DNA of 64,000 bases from Apricaphanius iberus. Taxonomy: Eukaryota > Chordata > Actinopteri > Cyprinodontiformes > Aphaniidae. Of the stretch, positions 33,846 to 47,116 are shown one piece after another. The notes under the pieces were generated by a model. It saw only the letters and a program-made list of their open reading frames with translations. It was not told the origin of the DNA and made no database searches. The number at the start of each line of letters is the position of its first letter. Within the stretch, counting starts at the first letter, position 1. The DNA lies in NCBI GenBank assembly GCA_028564705.1, contig JAPXFQ010000833.1:372001-436000 (forward strand). The letters are read 5' to 3'. The position numbers and the translations under genes are program-made.

Positions 33846-34917
33846 TTCATCTATAAATTGGCTGAGGAGGATCATTTTGAAAATTAAACACTGGGTTTAC
33901 ACAGGTTTTATCATCTTTTTGAGACAGCTGTTTTTTACTTTTATTCTAATGTAACACCAGCAATATGTAAAGAAAGAATAAAATTGTTTTTTTCACAATT
34001 TTTCTACACATTGCTGTGTTCTTATTAACTTAATAGGAAAAAGTGACGATTTTCTTCCAATAAGAGACTGGGAATTTATCCGCTATTTTCGCTCAGCTTT
34101 TTTCTCTTCACTCTTATTTTCCCATGACATGTCTCTCTGACTCATTTCCTTTCTACTGCCAGCCTTTTAGTAGTGTTCATAAAATTGCTCTAGATTGCTC
34201 CTTGTATTTCTACCAGCTAGAGAGAGCTAGGCTATTGGCATTTGTGTATATTAGCTACTAGGCTACAGTATAAATCTGTATTGACGATATGGCAGCTCCT
34301 ATGGGACAAGGTAGATGAGAGCCTATCCTGGAGACTATTGACTGGTGTGGAATTGCTTTTGTAATATTGTTTGGAAAGACAGACGACTTTGAGGGAAACA
34401 AAAGACAGAGGGAAAAATAACTTAGTAGTCTAGGTGTTATTTTTTCTATTTCTTTAGGGTATTTTACTGCTGGAAAAAAACTACAAAAAAGGCCTAAAGA
34501 CATGAAAAATAACAAGAAAAAAGAGAAACAAATCAATAAAAGGAACAGAGTTGTAAATGTCTAAAAGCAGGGTGAATGTGGAATGACAAAACACAGCAAT
34601 ATCCAAAAAGATATTGATGGAAGATATTATAAAAAGATGAGGGCAATACATGTAAAAGTTTTAATGAGGAATTTTGCTTTAAATTAATATTTAAATACAG
34701 CAGCTACCTTTAGTTAATTTTTTACCACATATGTCTCATAATGTCTTAACAATCTGACTGTATTCCTCCTATTTTCTGCTTTGTGGGAGACTGTGAAATA
34801 TGGTAGTAATACCAATTATGTTTTTTATCCCTTTTAAAATGTGTTGGATTCATAGTAGAGAAAATATAAACTGCAACATATCTTGCTGAAAACCTTTATC
34901 TAAAAGGTGCACAGGTC
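33846..34917. other. No gene seen
   Basis: AT-rich DNA without supported features. Confidence 0.4.
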
Positions 34918-35205
34918 AGTGGGCGACTGTGGCTCAGAGGTTCGGTGTTCCCCTTGTAACCGGAGGGTTGGTGGTTCGAGCTCGATATCCATCAGTTGTG
35001 TGTCCTTAGGCTGCACACTTCACCTTACGCCTACTGGTGTTGGCCAAAGGGGCTGATGGTGCAATATGGCAGCTTCGCTTCTGGGCAGCTGTGGCTACAA
35101 TTATACCTTGCTTCCACCAGTGTGTTAATGTCAGAGTGAATGAATAATGGAATTTTTAAAACGTCTTTGAGTCTCCAAAATAGCTCTTTATAAGTTCGAT
35201 GCATT
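34918..35205 (+). mobile_element. tRNA-headed SINE-like repeat, complete-looking
   Basis: The head reads GGGCGACTGTGGCTCAGAGG and GTGGTTCGAGCTC (A- and B-box-like). The body has GTGTCCTTAGGCTGCACACT and CAATATGGCAGCTTCGCTTC. The tail ends GTGAATGAATAATGG and an AGCTCTTTATAAG-like block. It is the best-preserved member of the family also seen inverted at 16185-16465 and 20827-20985. Confidence 0.7.
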
Positions 35206-36680
35206 ATGGTGTAATCTTTAGTTTTAGTTTTATATACAACAATGACGTGAAGTGAAACATAGACATCAATAGGAGCTTTAAGAAGGATTTAATGAGCACA
35301 GCATCATAGGTGGTCCAAACGTCCAGATCAACAAAGGAAGACAAAATTAATGTTTAGGAATGCCAAGAGCTGAGTCTGGAAAAATAAATCCACATGAAAT
35401 GTCTGGGGTCACATCAAGAGGCCACTAACTTCCCAATCTGTCCTAACTGGAAATATTTTGCATGTTATAGTCGTCAAATATAGATGTTGAATGCTAATAC
35501 ACTCCCACCATAAAGTAATGTGTGCTGAAATTAAGTCAAATGATGCTTCTACAAAGTATATAACTCAGGGTGCATACAATAATGCAACAGGGTTTATGTA
35601 TTTATTTTTCCTTTTAACAGATGTATCTAATTTTTAGCTTGATTGTACAGAATACAAGTACCATTAAAGGTGGAAAATGTCTGAAATTATTTATCACAGC
35701 AATTTTTTTATGGAAAAAAATTGTCTTTTATTTCAGCTGTTTACATTTACATCATTGACTTAAAATGAGGCTTACTAACACTTTAGAATTTAAATAGTAG
35801 TATAAAATATTTTTTATGCTTCCATAGTCAAAGAAATTTTAATGTGTAAGTTTGACTACAAGTTTAACTACTCTTACTTCACTTTTTCTGGAACAATGCT
35901 CAAATATGACAATCACTTTCCAACATGTAGCCTCATCTCTAGTTTGTTCCCACATCATGCTCTGAACATTTCGTTTCATCTGCTTTTTTTATCTTGTGAT
36001 CTTCACTTGTGTTCCCATTTTTGATGTCTCCTCTTTGATTTATTCACCTGATCTACATGTAACGTTTATGCAGATAACAGGATTTTTAACCAAACAGTCC
36101 CTTGAATTACTGCTGAAAGTAAGTAAAAGCTTAGAATCAAATAATGTGTTTTTGACCTCCAGCAAAACTGTGTTGAAACATCATAGCAAATATCATGTAA
36201 TGGTCATCTCCATAACCTAAAGCTTTAAGAAATAATTTAGAACTTTTAAGGACAACATTCTTTGGTGCTGACATTTTTATTTGTCAGAATGATTTAGGAA
36301 ATGTTATAAGAGTTTGTTCATGTTATAAAACTTATCTGTTATCAAAAGGCTAAATGAATTTAATGGTAAACCAAAAATATTGTAAACATTTACATTTCTG
36401 CATGTCAAAGTCATAAATAAGGTTGAAATATTATTTTTCTGTGTGATTCGAATAGTCATAAATCAATTGGGAAGCTACGCAATTGATGCAACTGCGATAG
36501 ATAAAATTAGGTAATAAAAGTAGAAATTTTTTGTTGTGCATATTGTATGCAACGTATATGTGAACATTTCTTTAAAAAAATTCTTCGTGGAAGTTGCATC
36601 AAGTCATACTGATGAAATAAAAAAAAAAAAATGCATCAGTCTGAGTACTAGGCAAGTTCCCGCAGAGCAAAATAACAGAT
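35206..36680. other. No gene seen
   Basis: AT-rich DNA, long A/T runs, no supported features. Confidence 0.4.
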
Positions 36681-37225
36681 GTGTGCTTACGGATTAAGAG
36701 GATCATATGCTTCAAGCAGGGGGAGGATCAGATCAATAAAAGTCTGGATAAAGCCAATGAACTGAAAGCATTCTTCTATAGGTCCAATTCAGGAACAAGC
36801 TCAGTATCCTCCTCCTGTGCAATCAGCCAAACAGACCTCCCATCCTCCATCCACCCAGAGGTTTTCTGTCACATCTCCAACGTTTCATCTTCCACCCCAG
36901 TCATGGATCCTGCTACTGCTCTATCATTGTCTTCAACCATATAAGGAAAGGCTCATGCCGCCTTCATATATATGCCTTTGTCACTAGAAGCCGGGTGGCT
37001 ATGCAGCTGGAGAGAATGAACCGGTACAAGCTGTAGGACCAGATGGCATCAGCCCAAGAGTCCTGAATGTCTGTACAGATCAGCTATGTGGTATTCTGCT
37101 CTTCAACCTTACCATGACCAAACAGAGGGTTCCAGTGCTGTAGAAGTGATCCTGCATTGTTCCAGTTCCAAAGACAGCTCATCCATCAGTCCTTAATGAC
37201 TACTGACCTGCTGGCCCAACATCAA
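36681..37225 (+). pseudogene. Rex1-type LINE RT N-terminal fragment, decayed
   Basis: The first frame reads GEDQINKSLDKANELKAFF, the linker before the RT of Rex1/Jockey-group LINEs. After a frameshift, about 37037-37223 reads GPDGISPRVLNVCTDQLCG, then SCIVPVPKTAHPSVLNDY, then a truncated PVALTS-like block, interrupted by three in-frame stops. Similarity ends at 37225. No active-site motif is retained. Possibly the same original copy or family as 44160-44395. Confidence 0.8.
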
Positions 37226-38863
37226 ACACAGATGGAAATTAAAGGTTGTTGGTTTTTTCAGTTTTTTTTTTTTGTTTTGTTATTTTACCAGCCTCTCAGA
37301 AACTTTACAGGGCACGTTTTTTTTGTCTGTCATGTAAAGAAAAACACATACCTAGGCAGTTTTTTTTTTTTTTGTGATTTCACCCAATCTTGAAAAAACT
37401 GTTCTGTAAAAGAAATAGATCACAATGCTATACATGTGTTCTTTATCTAAACTGATTTTTCTAAACTGAGCTTTGAATGTTGCCATTTATAATGGCCAGT
37501 GTTATAGTGAGCCTGAAGTGTTTCTTACCAAAAAGTTAAATTTTACTCTCATTTAACCAAAGTATATGGTTTCAGTTAATGTCTCAATTGGGCAAACTCC
37601 ACACTTCTACATTTATAAAGGCTCGAAAGAGAAGGCTGTTTTTCCCCAATCATGCTTTCTAGTCATTTGGAATATAAATAATATCTTATGTTGGTTATGA
37701 AGACTGAATTCCCTAAAGAGACCAGCATGTGCTGAATTTTTCACATTCCACCTCACAACAACTAGCATAAAAATGACATCCTCATCTGGCAAAGTTTGTC
37801 TAGATATTGTAATATCTACAATATAGACTACTAGACTACTACTAGAATACAACTTCTAGATATAGTAGATCACCGCTCAGTATTTAAGCGCACAGTTTTC
37901 TGTCATTTCCTTTTGGATTCCTATGCTTTTTACCATGGTTGTTGGTTCCTCCTGAGTTTCAAATTCAACTCCTTCTCTCAGTTTATTTGATCCTAGCTGC
38001 ATCTCCTCTGCATTATATACTGATAAGGATGATGCCACTTATAAAAGGAAACAAATATTTTATATATACATATATATTATACCCCACTAAATTACACATA
38101 TTAAAGGCTGGATTATTGATGAAAATCTGGACAGTCATTAGTGTCTTGCAAATGTGGAACACATTTGAATCTCTGCTCTGTCTCAAACACACACTTAGCA
38201 ATTGAAGGACTTTTCGGGGAGATCATGACAGTTCTTTTGACAAATGAATCCATCCTTTCAGTTCACAATGACTCTGAATCTTAATTCTAAACTTTCCGAA
38301 TAATTTACCTTTTACTAAAAGCTGATAAACTGCTATGTTGAGCAAATAGAGCAATAATAGAATTAGCAGTTCATAATATAATTATGAACTGCACAAGCAA
38401 GCAATAGCAAGATAAAGCTTTGCTTCTAAAAGATACATCAAAAAAAGAAAAACTAGAGAAAAGGATATTATACTTCTTTAAAAATTTACATTTCAAACTG
38501 TCACAAACAACAGTGAACCAAGAGCAAATGTGAGTGTCTACCTTGTCATCTCTGAAGTTAAAACATCGATATGTGAATAATCTCAAACCCAACATAACTA
38601 TTTTCCAGTTGCCAATAGGAAAATCTGTGAGCTTTGCTATAGGAAGGGCTCAGAGAAAAGATAACTATTGACTAAAAGCCAGCTATTGCCTCAGGATGCA
38701 GTGTACTAATCTTCTCCACAAGGGGTACTTCAAGGGGTATGAATAATTTTGCAAAAACTGCTCATTTATTGAAGGCTAAATAGTATAATAGAATTTCTAC
38801 AAGGTACAGATACAGTATATGTTTATGGCTTTTTCTTCCTTTCTTTGAATTGTCAAAATATTT
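37226..38863. other. No gene seen
   Basis: AT-rich DNA with T runs at about 37262-37275 and 37361-37373. No supported features. Confidence 0.4.
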
Positions 38864-39097
38864 TTGACGGTTTTGTGCATGAATCTGCATGATGACACAG
38901 CCAACACGAAGCAAGAGGAAAACAAAGACCATGTCCACATCTGTATCATGCAGGTTAGATGCCCTATTGGAGAAATCTGCAATCTCTGCAAGTGTGAGGT
39001 CAAGAGTTCACTAAAGAAGCAGCCATTGCAGCAATTTCTCCAATGTGACACAAGCTGTCTACCCAATAATGTTCTGGGACTCGCACACAGACAGTAA
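38864..39097 (+). other. Candidate Cys-rich exon, unrecognised
   Basis: A 77-codon frame starts with ATG and encodes a Cys-spaced stretch (CPIGEICNLCKCEV, later QCDTSCLPNN). An AG at about 38901-38902 could serve as an acceptor, with a pyrimidine-rich run some 50 bases upstream. A strong GTAAGT donor lies at 39094-39099. No homologue is recognised and the spacing does not match a zinc-finger family that I know. It may be chance. Confidence 0.2.
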
Positions 39098-39742
39098 GTC
39101 TCTAATGATGGGCAGAAGCTGTTTGCCCTGATGTCATGCTCACATTATCTGTCCCATAAACACAAACACATCTTTTGCTTTAGAGTGTGGGACTCATTCA
39201 AACCCAAAAGTACACGTTGTGTTTCTGCTGCTCTCCAACCCTGTATATAAATACACACCTACCCTCACTCAGGATGTCTCAGTTGCTGCCATTGCATCCC
39301 TCTAGGGACCCTTGCAGGGCAGCACAATGTAAATTGTACTCCATGCCATTGTCTCTGCTTGCACATTTTTCTTCCAGCTTGTAGAAGACATACACACACA
39401 CGCAGAGGTACACCGAGCACACTTCTCCACTAGTGCTGCAGAAAGCCGGCTGTATTGTTGTTATTGTTGTACTTGTTAGAGATTGCACTGTCAGCAGAAA
39501 ATACTGCTGGTTTCTACATGGCGTGTGTATAAAACACAAGCAGAAGGGGGGAAGAAGAGCCTGTTGGTGTCAATATCAGTGTGCTTGTGTGTTCACCGGC
39601 CTTGCTCTGTCTCTGTGCTGTCATGTGGATTCATAACCCAAACCAGTGAGAACGTTTTTTTTTTAAAGTGGCTCACTGAAAAACACTCTCCTAGTCTGCC
39701 ACAAAATATTTCAAGAGGGCAGCATTTATAGTACAGACATTC
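39098..39742. other. No gene seen
   Basis: No supported features. Confidence 0.4.
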
Positions 39743-39845
39743 AATTCACTTTTATTCATATAGCTCCAATTCACAACAAATGTCATCTCAAAGTACTTTA
39801 CAACAAAAGTAATTTCAATACAATTATAGAAACATTCCAATCAGT
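39743..39845 (+). mobile_element. Fragment of TTCAA-type dispersed repeat
   Basis: ATTCAATTCACTTTTATTCATATAGC and CATCTCAAAGTACTTTACAA-type blocks match the first ~80 bases of the element at 26519. The rest is missing. Confidence 0.7.
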
Positions 39846-42713
39846 TAAAAAGTTTTCTATATAAGGATCCCCAGCAGATTGCGATGAGTCATCTACGTCT
39901 GTTAATAGTTATACTTTGAAACAAAACCATCTAAAAATCGTCCATTGTTTTTCATGAAAGTAGCACTTAATCACATTGTTCTGAAACAGAAAGAGCCTTT
40001 TAAGTCACATCCACCCAAACAGGAAGGCTTTACTATACATGGCTGATGAGGTATAATTTGTAACAGCATCATCATCTCTCAAGGCAGCCACAGAACAGAC
40101 GGATGCCTTAAGATAACAGGATGGATCGATATGTGGCATCTTACAAATAACAGAGATATTATGTATTAAGTATAAAAACATTTTTTTTTCCATCAATACA
40201 TCTGCATGTGAGTTCAAGCTTGCTGATGGATGAGTATAAACTGAATTTTAGCCTGAGGACTATGAAACATTCGGACAATCCTTGATCTAAAAAAGCAAAA
40301 AGGCGGAAGAAATGAGAACACAAAAAAGGTTACAAGCTCCAGCAGGTTAGAACAGGTAAAAATAAATAAAAAAATTATACATACCATATCAGTACAAAGA
40401 AACTGATCATTTTGAAAGATCGGATAAAAAATTGGTCTCTCTATTCCTCCCTTGCCCTTTTAGGCATAAATATTTGCTTCTTCTGTGACTGTTTTAAAGG
40501 AGCTGGGGGCCAGATTGTAGAAATTAAATTTGCGAGTGCCACGGCCGACGCTTCGAGTAACTGCAGCACAAAAAGTAAATAAATCAGTGACGTAGCGTCC
40601 TTTCAAGCCACCGCAGATTGCGCTGTACAACAAAAAGCAACATGTCTAGCAACGAAATAAGTAATAGTGTTTAATCGACCGCGTCTGAAGTCCGGGTTAT
40701 TTCTCGTCCTTCTTCCTGTTAAATCGAGAACGAGCAATAATTGTAGGTTGAAATTACATCCGCGTGTAAGCGCGGGAAATTCGGCCACCGAATTGCAGAC
40801 TATTTTGCAGCACACAAACTGTTCAAGATAATGGGATTACACATGGGTAGGCTCCTTTTACTTAGTTTAAAATGCTTCATTACCCAATGCAATTACAAAG
40901 CTGAACATGAATATAATTTATTGTAGAAATCCAGCCCCCTGCTCCTTAAATTCCTGCTTGAGCCAAATTAACAAAAGTGTTAGATTGCACATCAAGTCTG
41001 ATTATATCAGTATTTTAATTATGTTTTTTGTCCACCACATGTTTAATAGCTTGAAATGATATTATATAGCAAAACAACATCGTGGATCAACTTAAAAATT
41101 TAGTTAGAATGAAATACAGTGTCCTTAAAATGAGCCTTTACAACAAACTAAACAGTGGAGTTAAACCCTTTTAAGAAAAAAAAAAGTTACTATTTTGAGA
41201 ATATGAAACTTGCACAACCACTGTCTCTTTTTAAATATAAAAGTAGTTTTCACCTGACACAGTTGTGGACGAGTAACAATCCTGGTCAGAACACTGAGTA
41301 GAAAATATGACAACTCGCTGAATGCCCCGAGGATTTCATTGTTTGCAAAATGGCTTTTGTCACATTAGTCATTTGCAAGCACAGTGAATTGCAGCCAAAC
41401 TAGCCTTAACCCAGAAAGGTATTAAATCCTTCTATAGAGTGCTGGTTAGTTAGGTCTCCAATACTGCTCTTAGATCAAATTTCTCCTCGTTCTACAACAT
41501 CACTGGAAAAATTGACATTAAAATCTTTACTTAAAGAACTCAAATTAAAACTACAGCCTTTACTATCATTACCTTTTTCTTGGGGGGGGGGTAACCTTGT
41601 TATGCACAAATACGTATATTCCACATTCAAAGTACATCTGTCTTATCACCTGCTTTGTGCTTGTTTTTTTTTCTCACATCCTTATGTTCATATAACCATT
41701 ATGAACACCAAAACTGAACAAAAGTGATGATATATGCCTTATAAATGTAAATAAGAAGAGAGAGGAATGGTGGAGGAGTTACTTATTAGTTGTGGTTCAT
41801 TAGTGAAATAAGTTATTATTGTAAAAAATGTAAAAGTCAATAAAAAAGTAAATAGATGTTGGGGGTTAAAGATGAAAAAGTTCAAATGTAAGGGCAACAA
41901 AAAAGCAAAAAACAGAAGCAAACCCTTTGTAATCTGCCATTAATTTGGCTTGAACCAAACCACAAGGGATTCTGGGAAATCGATGCAAGCTGATTGCTAG
42001 TTCTACAGGGCTGCAAAAAACAGAAACCAACCTGGACTTTTTTTCTCATTCTGTAGCTGTTTTTCTCTGTCTCTCTCGCTTTCTGTCACACACACTCCTG
42101 CTTGGGTCAGTTTATTGGGAAAATATTAGACAACTCGAACTGGAGCTCACCAAGTGGAGAGCAATGTTCCATTTGTTTTCCCATTTGATTGCAATGTGTC
42201 CGTGTGAAATAAGAAACAAGCCACAGCTTTGATACCTGAGCTTTTTAAACTACAAAGCAACACTATTTTTTACTTTGATCCGATACGCATGACAATTTTC
42301 CTCTTACTTCTTTTGAGAAAGATTGGCAAAAAAGCGTAATGTCGCTGGTTGCCTAGAGGAGCAGTGACAAGGAGTGACCTCGAACGCTTAAAGGCAAACC
42401 TGTTATCAGCTTATAAATTTGGTCCAGATATGCCCAAAATATTAAGTAGGATAAGTTTCATAAGTTCAAAAAGCATTATAAATGACATGGTAAAAAAAAA
42501 AAATCTAAAAGGAAAGTTTTACCATTCCTGGGCTGCCACCTAACTGATAAAGAGAAAAATGTGTTTAGAAAAAAAAACGATTTTATTTATTTGAATAATA
42601 AAAGTAAAACATTTGATTTGTCAATATGGGCTAGGATGGTGTTTTAAAGAAGTTATTTTACTTTATTTGATTACTTTTACTAATTCAAAGTCTAAAATAG
42701 TTGATGTGACCAT
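39846..42713. other. No gene seen; CpG-richer patch and a G10 run
   Basis: The part at 40530-40800 has noticeably more CpG than its surroundings (including TGACGTAG and GCGCGGG) but no gene is recognised. A run of ten G lies at 41582-41591. GGGATTCTGGGAAATCG at 41966-41982 resembles a ZNF143-type site. The rest is AT-rich. Confidence 0.35.
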
Positions 42714-42715
42714 TA

Positions 42716-43167
42716 TGCTGTGTTCAGACCACAGGCTTTGTCAGCATCAGTAATGTCAAGATTACACGTTAGTAAGTCTACGGTGGAGGCCGTTGGTGGA
42801 GCGTCAGTCTCTGTGGCGCTTTGTGAGCTTTGGCTCTGTCAACTTTTCTAGCTTTTCCTGCTTTTCAAGCTTCAAAGCTCATAATGCTAGCAACGCAGAA
42901 GTTCAGCTAGTTGAACTTTTGACGGTCCTAACGCTCTTGACACAGGACAGCAACCAATCAGAGTGTCTCAACGTACTGACTTTGCCCGACGTTGACACTG
43001 TCTAGCCAACCACAATCCACAAGTGTTTAAAACATCCACCAGAGAAAGGCACGCCTACGAGCTTTGCAAGCTTCAGCTTAAAAATTTATCTTCTGTGTAA
43101 ATGCGTCGAACTAGTCGCTTTATGAGCGTTGCTTGACGCTGACAAAGCCTGCGGTCTGAATGCACCA
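42716..43167. mobile_element. MITE (452 bp) with ~30-bp TIRs and TA flanks
   Basis: The left end TGCTGTGTTCAGACCACAGG continues as CTTTGTCAGCATCA. The right end is its imperfect reverse complement (TGACGCTGACAAAGCCTGCG...CAGACC-type). TA lies immediately outside both ends (42714-42715, 43168-43169). The interior, with many GAGCGT/AGCTTCA blocks, has no transposase. The TA duplication would fit a Tc1/mariner-superfamily helper, but other superfamilies are possible. Confidence 0.8.
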
Positions 43168-43169
43168 TA

Positions 43170-44159
43170 ACTGATTACTTGGTTTCAGACTTGATCGGAA
43201 TAGGACGTTACATCCAGATCAAAACTCAGATATATATGTAACTGTCAATTTTTACATTCTATTTAGGTGAGGTTAGTGCCAATCTCTATTCCTATGAGTT
43301 GATACCTATTCAAAGGTATTTATGTTTTATTCACTTTAAATAATATTCAACCCAAATAAGTTGAACAGACAACTTCTTTTTAAAGGGAAGTTAAGCAGTT
43401 GCACTTAGAATACACCTGCTGCGGTTCCTGCTCCTCATGGAACAGTAATGGACGTCCGTGTGTAATCAAATAGTGGGACTGGCTGTAAAAATGACAGCCT
43501 TCAGATTTTTCCATCACTGTTACAAGAAACCAGTGAAATACGGAAATGATTTAGTTAACGCAACCCCTGATATGTATATACATTCTAATCTTTAAGGTTA
43601 TTAAAGTTGAGGTGCTATTTGTTTTTATATTAGACTTTTTCATATTTACTGTTGCATTAAAGTCCAGAAGTGAATAACTGCTATTTATTACTTGATCGTT
43701 TAAGCTACCTCATAAAAGTGCTCTGTTTGTTAACCGAATTGTTAAATGTTAAAATTAGATGAATAAAAAAAAGAAAACAGCCTGAATCTGTTTCTTTGAT
43801 CTTTATTCTTTTTTATTTGTAGTACCTAAAGAAGTATAGATTGGGACTCGGTATCGGCAGATCCTAAAAATCAAATGGCTCAGACTCGACAGCAAAAAAA
43901 CCTGATCGGCAAATCCCTCTTTTTTTTAATACTAAAGTTTCTGATAAATTCTGATAAGTTACATGCATTAAGTTTATTGAGATAAATGGAGGGCCTCAAA
44001 AAGTTTATTTTGGGATGCAGCAAAGAACAAAGACATTCAGGGCCATTTGCACAAGAACTACTACTTACAACCTATTTTTTAAACAAGAGGTGCAGAATTT
44101 AATTTTAAATCGACCTAGAGCTTTACCTGTGGAGATGAAAGCCTTGTAGTGATTAAACT
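43170..44159. other. Mostly unique DNA; one MITE fragment at about 43838-43918
   Basis: GGGACTCGGTATCGGCAGAT...CTGATCGGCAAATCCCTC resembles the end of a dispersed fish MITE read on the minus strand. Its partner terminus is not present. Otherwise nothing supported. Confidence 0.35.
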
Positions 44160-44395
44160 TCATACTTGCTGCAACAACTGAAGAAGTACAACAAGGATCA
44201 AGAGCTGCTAGTCATCTTCAACACTGCCATTGTTCAGTCCATCTTGTGTACATTCATCACTGTGTGGTTCTGCTCATCCACAAAACAGGAACACTGAACA
44301 ATCAGATCTGCAGAGAGGATAATCAGGACAGATATTTCCTCTCTCCAGGGTTTTTACAGGTCTAGAGTTAGAAATGGGTCACCAATATCTCTGCA
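44160..44395 (+). pseudogene. Rex1-type LINE C-terminal fragment
   Basis: One frame reads LLQQLKKYNKDQELLVIFNT then AIVQSILCTFITVWF, corresponding to the YFLRQLRNF...LLIIFYTAIVQS region of the LINE at 6481-8502, then SAERIIRTDISSLQ after a stop. Both flanks are lost. Orientation is plus. Confidence 0.78.
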
Positions 44396-45869
44396 GAGCC
44401 TCTTTCTTCTCTCTTGTCATGTATTTAATCCTTGTTGCTTGTCTTGATCTCACTGTTTCCTGACAAAAAATGCTCTGTATATTATTCTTTTAATCATAAA
44501 ATTATTTACAATCCAAAATTAGATAAATACTATAATCAAAAGTTGTTGTTTTTTCTAACTGCTTAGTAGTGACAAAACACACAAATTACAAATTAGTTAG
44601 TTATAAAATGTAACTTTATTATCACACTATACAGCACTATTTTTTCAGTTAAAGTTGCAGGATGAAAAGATTCACAGAGAGCACATAAAATGATACTTTA
44701 AATCAAAAACTGTTGTGGGCTATTAGTTTAACTCAAGTAGTTATCAAATCACATCACGGAACTTCCTGACGCTCCTCGGAGACGTAAAACTGATTTGTTT
44801 TTTTTCTCCACTTATTCCTTCTGGGGGTTGAAGCAGAAGTTCAGCCAGCGTGCAGTAAAAAACTGGAAATTTCATTGCTTCATTTTTAAAGTAGCTGCAA
44901 TAACTGAGCAGCAGGAACCGATCTTATGATGGAAGACGAATATCACAGTGAGTTTTTCACAGTTCTCATCAGGATGTGCCTCACATGGGGTTAGCTGAGG
45001 CAGCTGGAAAAATTAGACCCAAACACATCCATCATATTTACATATATTCATAGATAGTTTTTGGTGTGCATGTCTCATCTAGTCAACCACAACACCCGTC
45101 CCCCATCTCTTTCTCTGTCACACACATTTTTCCTCCTTCCTTCCCATTTTCCCACTATCTTACCTCAACAAACACACACACACACACACACACACACGGT
45201 TCCCTCTCTTACTATCATTAATTCTGGGCAGTAGGTATAGCTGGCTACCAAGCATAATGTAAGCAGATGAGATTGAGAGAGGGCCAGTTCCCTCTAACAA
45301 AGAGTCAAAAGGACAAAGCTTGGCCATTGTGAGCCAGGACCATAATGAAAGCATTAAGATAACTCTTCAATATTTATGAAAGTGTGCTTCTCTAAGGCCA
45401 TAAACTCACACACATACACACACAGGGCAGCAGTCTGTTTGGCCATTCATTATATGAATTGATTTAGTTGAGTTTTTCCCGGTGGTCTCGCTGGGATAAA
45501 AAGTTTGATCATTTCATCCGGACCTGCATGTGTGCCTATGTGCCTTCGGTGCAATTTTGCTAAATAAAATAACAAAATAAAAATAATATAAAATTAAAGA
45601 GATATTTAAGTCTGTGCATTTACACTAATTCATCTGTCAATGCTGAATGAGTTAACTTATATGCATGCATACATTGTGTATGTATGGATACGTGTTTGTG
45701 TTTACATCTCAAGAAAATTCCTGATATATTCCACAGCGGAAATGTTTGCCCTTTTTTTTATTTAAGGTGTTAATGCATTTGGTTTTGACTATGGAATGTA
45801 TTTGAATTATTTGTAATATCTAGGTGTTTGGCTCAGTCCTATGCTCCCTTATTTTGTTTTTCTTTGAGA
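44396..45869. other. No gene seen; CA microsatellite
   Basis: Contains a (CA)13 run at 45172-45197 and AT-rich sequence. A short ATGATGGAAGACGAATATCA followed by GTGAGT at about 44926-44953 looks like a mini first exon but is too short to support. Confidence 0.4.
45172..45197. repeat. (CA)13 microsatellite
   Basis: Uninterrupted CA repeat of 26 bases. Confidence 0.95.
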
Positions 45870-46135
45870 CCAGAGGGTAACGCAGAGACACACATGACAA
45901 ACAACCATGCACGCAAGCACTCATACCTAAGGACAATTTAGAAAGACTAATTGACTGAATCATCAAGTTTCTAGACTGTGGGAGAAAGCTGGAGTACCCA
46001 GATGGAACCCATGCATGCACAATGAGAATGTAAAAACTCCATGCATAAAGACCGCAGGCTGGGATTTGAACCTCTAGGACCTTCTTGCTACAAGCAAGCA
46101 GTGCTACCAACTGTCCCCACTGTGCAAACATCTAC
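45870..46135 (-). mobile_element. tRNA-headed fish SINE, old copy
   Basis: On the minus strand the copy follows the same order as 21685-21322: a degenerate tRNA head, GGTTCAAATCCCAGCC (B box), CTTTATGCATGGAGTTTT, CATTGTGCATGCATGGGTTC and CCACAGTCTAGAAACTTGAT. It lacks the (GGAT)n tail and a duplication, and carries many substitutions, so it is older than the 21-kb copy. Confidence 0.8.
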
Positions 46136-47116
46136 CCAAAAATTCTTCCAGTGACTGTCTGGATCCATTATTCAGCTTTTCAAGTTCTAAAATGTCCTGT
46201 ATAACTGTGTGCTCTACCAAAAATGACTACCAGGAAGAAAGACTTACTGAGCCAAATCTTACCAGACAGGTAGTTGCAGTACATCTTACACCATCATCCC
46301 CATTCCTCTTAAGAAAAATAATCTCATCACTTGGTAAACAGATAGGGAAGTTGTATATGTAAGCTATAGCAGTATGAACTCATACTGCATTCAGAGCCAC
46401 CCCTCCGGCAAAACACATTACTATTTAATATTATACAAGCAGGATATAGCAGTTACTCAATTCATGATTGACGAATACACAGGAGAATCAGATTGAAAAA
46501 CTCAATCAAGAACATTTCTGAAGACAATTGTTATTGTCATCAACATTTACTTCAGCCTTTGCATCTATGGTAGTGTCCATCATGATACATCAGAGTCTAG
46601 TTCTTCCTCAAATATGTAACCTGGCATGACACCTGGCAACTTAAATTAGACTTGAATATAAAGGTTGTTCCACTGATGTTTTGCTTACAAATGCCTTCAC
46701 CTCTGCTGGGCTCTATGTTTTTCACCCAAATATATGCAAAGCAGAATTAGGTTTTATTTTCTTCTGTACATTTTTTATAGACATTGTAATCCTTGCTCCT
46801 TTTTGATAGCCTTTAAATATAATAAAAACATTTCAAAAGGACACAGTTTCTCTCAATGGCAATCTGATTATCTGCTGTTTTTGATAGCATAAAGTAAGCA
46901 GTGATTCAGCCTGAGTGTCAGCTGGTTTTCCTTCTGTACACTTATTTTTTTCTGCTACAACACAATAGGTTCTTAGAACCAGTGTGGCAGTAAAATAAAT
47001 ATATTTTGCCAAAATATAACATAAAATGATGAGAGCTACATCAAAGGAAAGAGAAAAGCATTACTTAAAGTTACATAATGATCATTGTTGAATGTTGTTC
47101 TCTAAAATTATGTAAT
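46136..47116. other. No gene seen
   Basis: No supported features. Confidence 0.4.

Noticed and set aside
44926..44953. Mini first exon (ATG followed by GTGAGT)
   Set aside because: Only seven codons and no supporting promoter or downstream exon.
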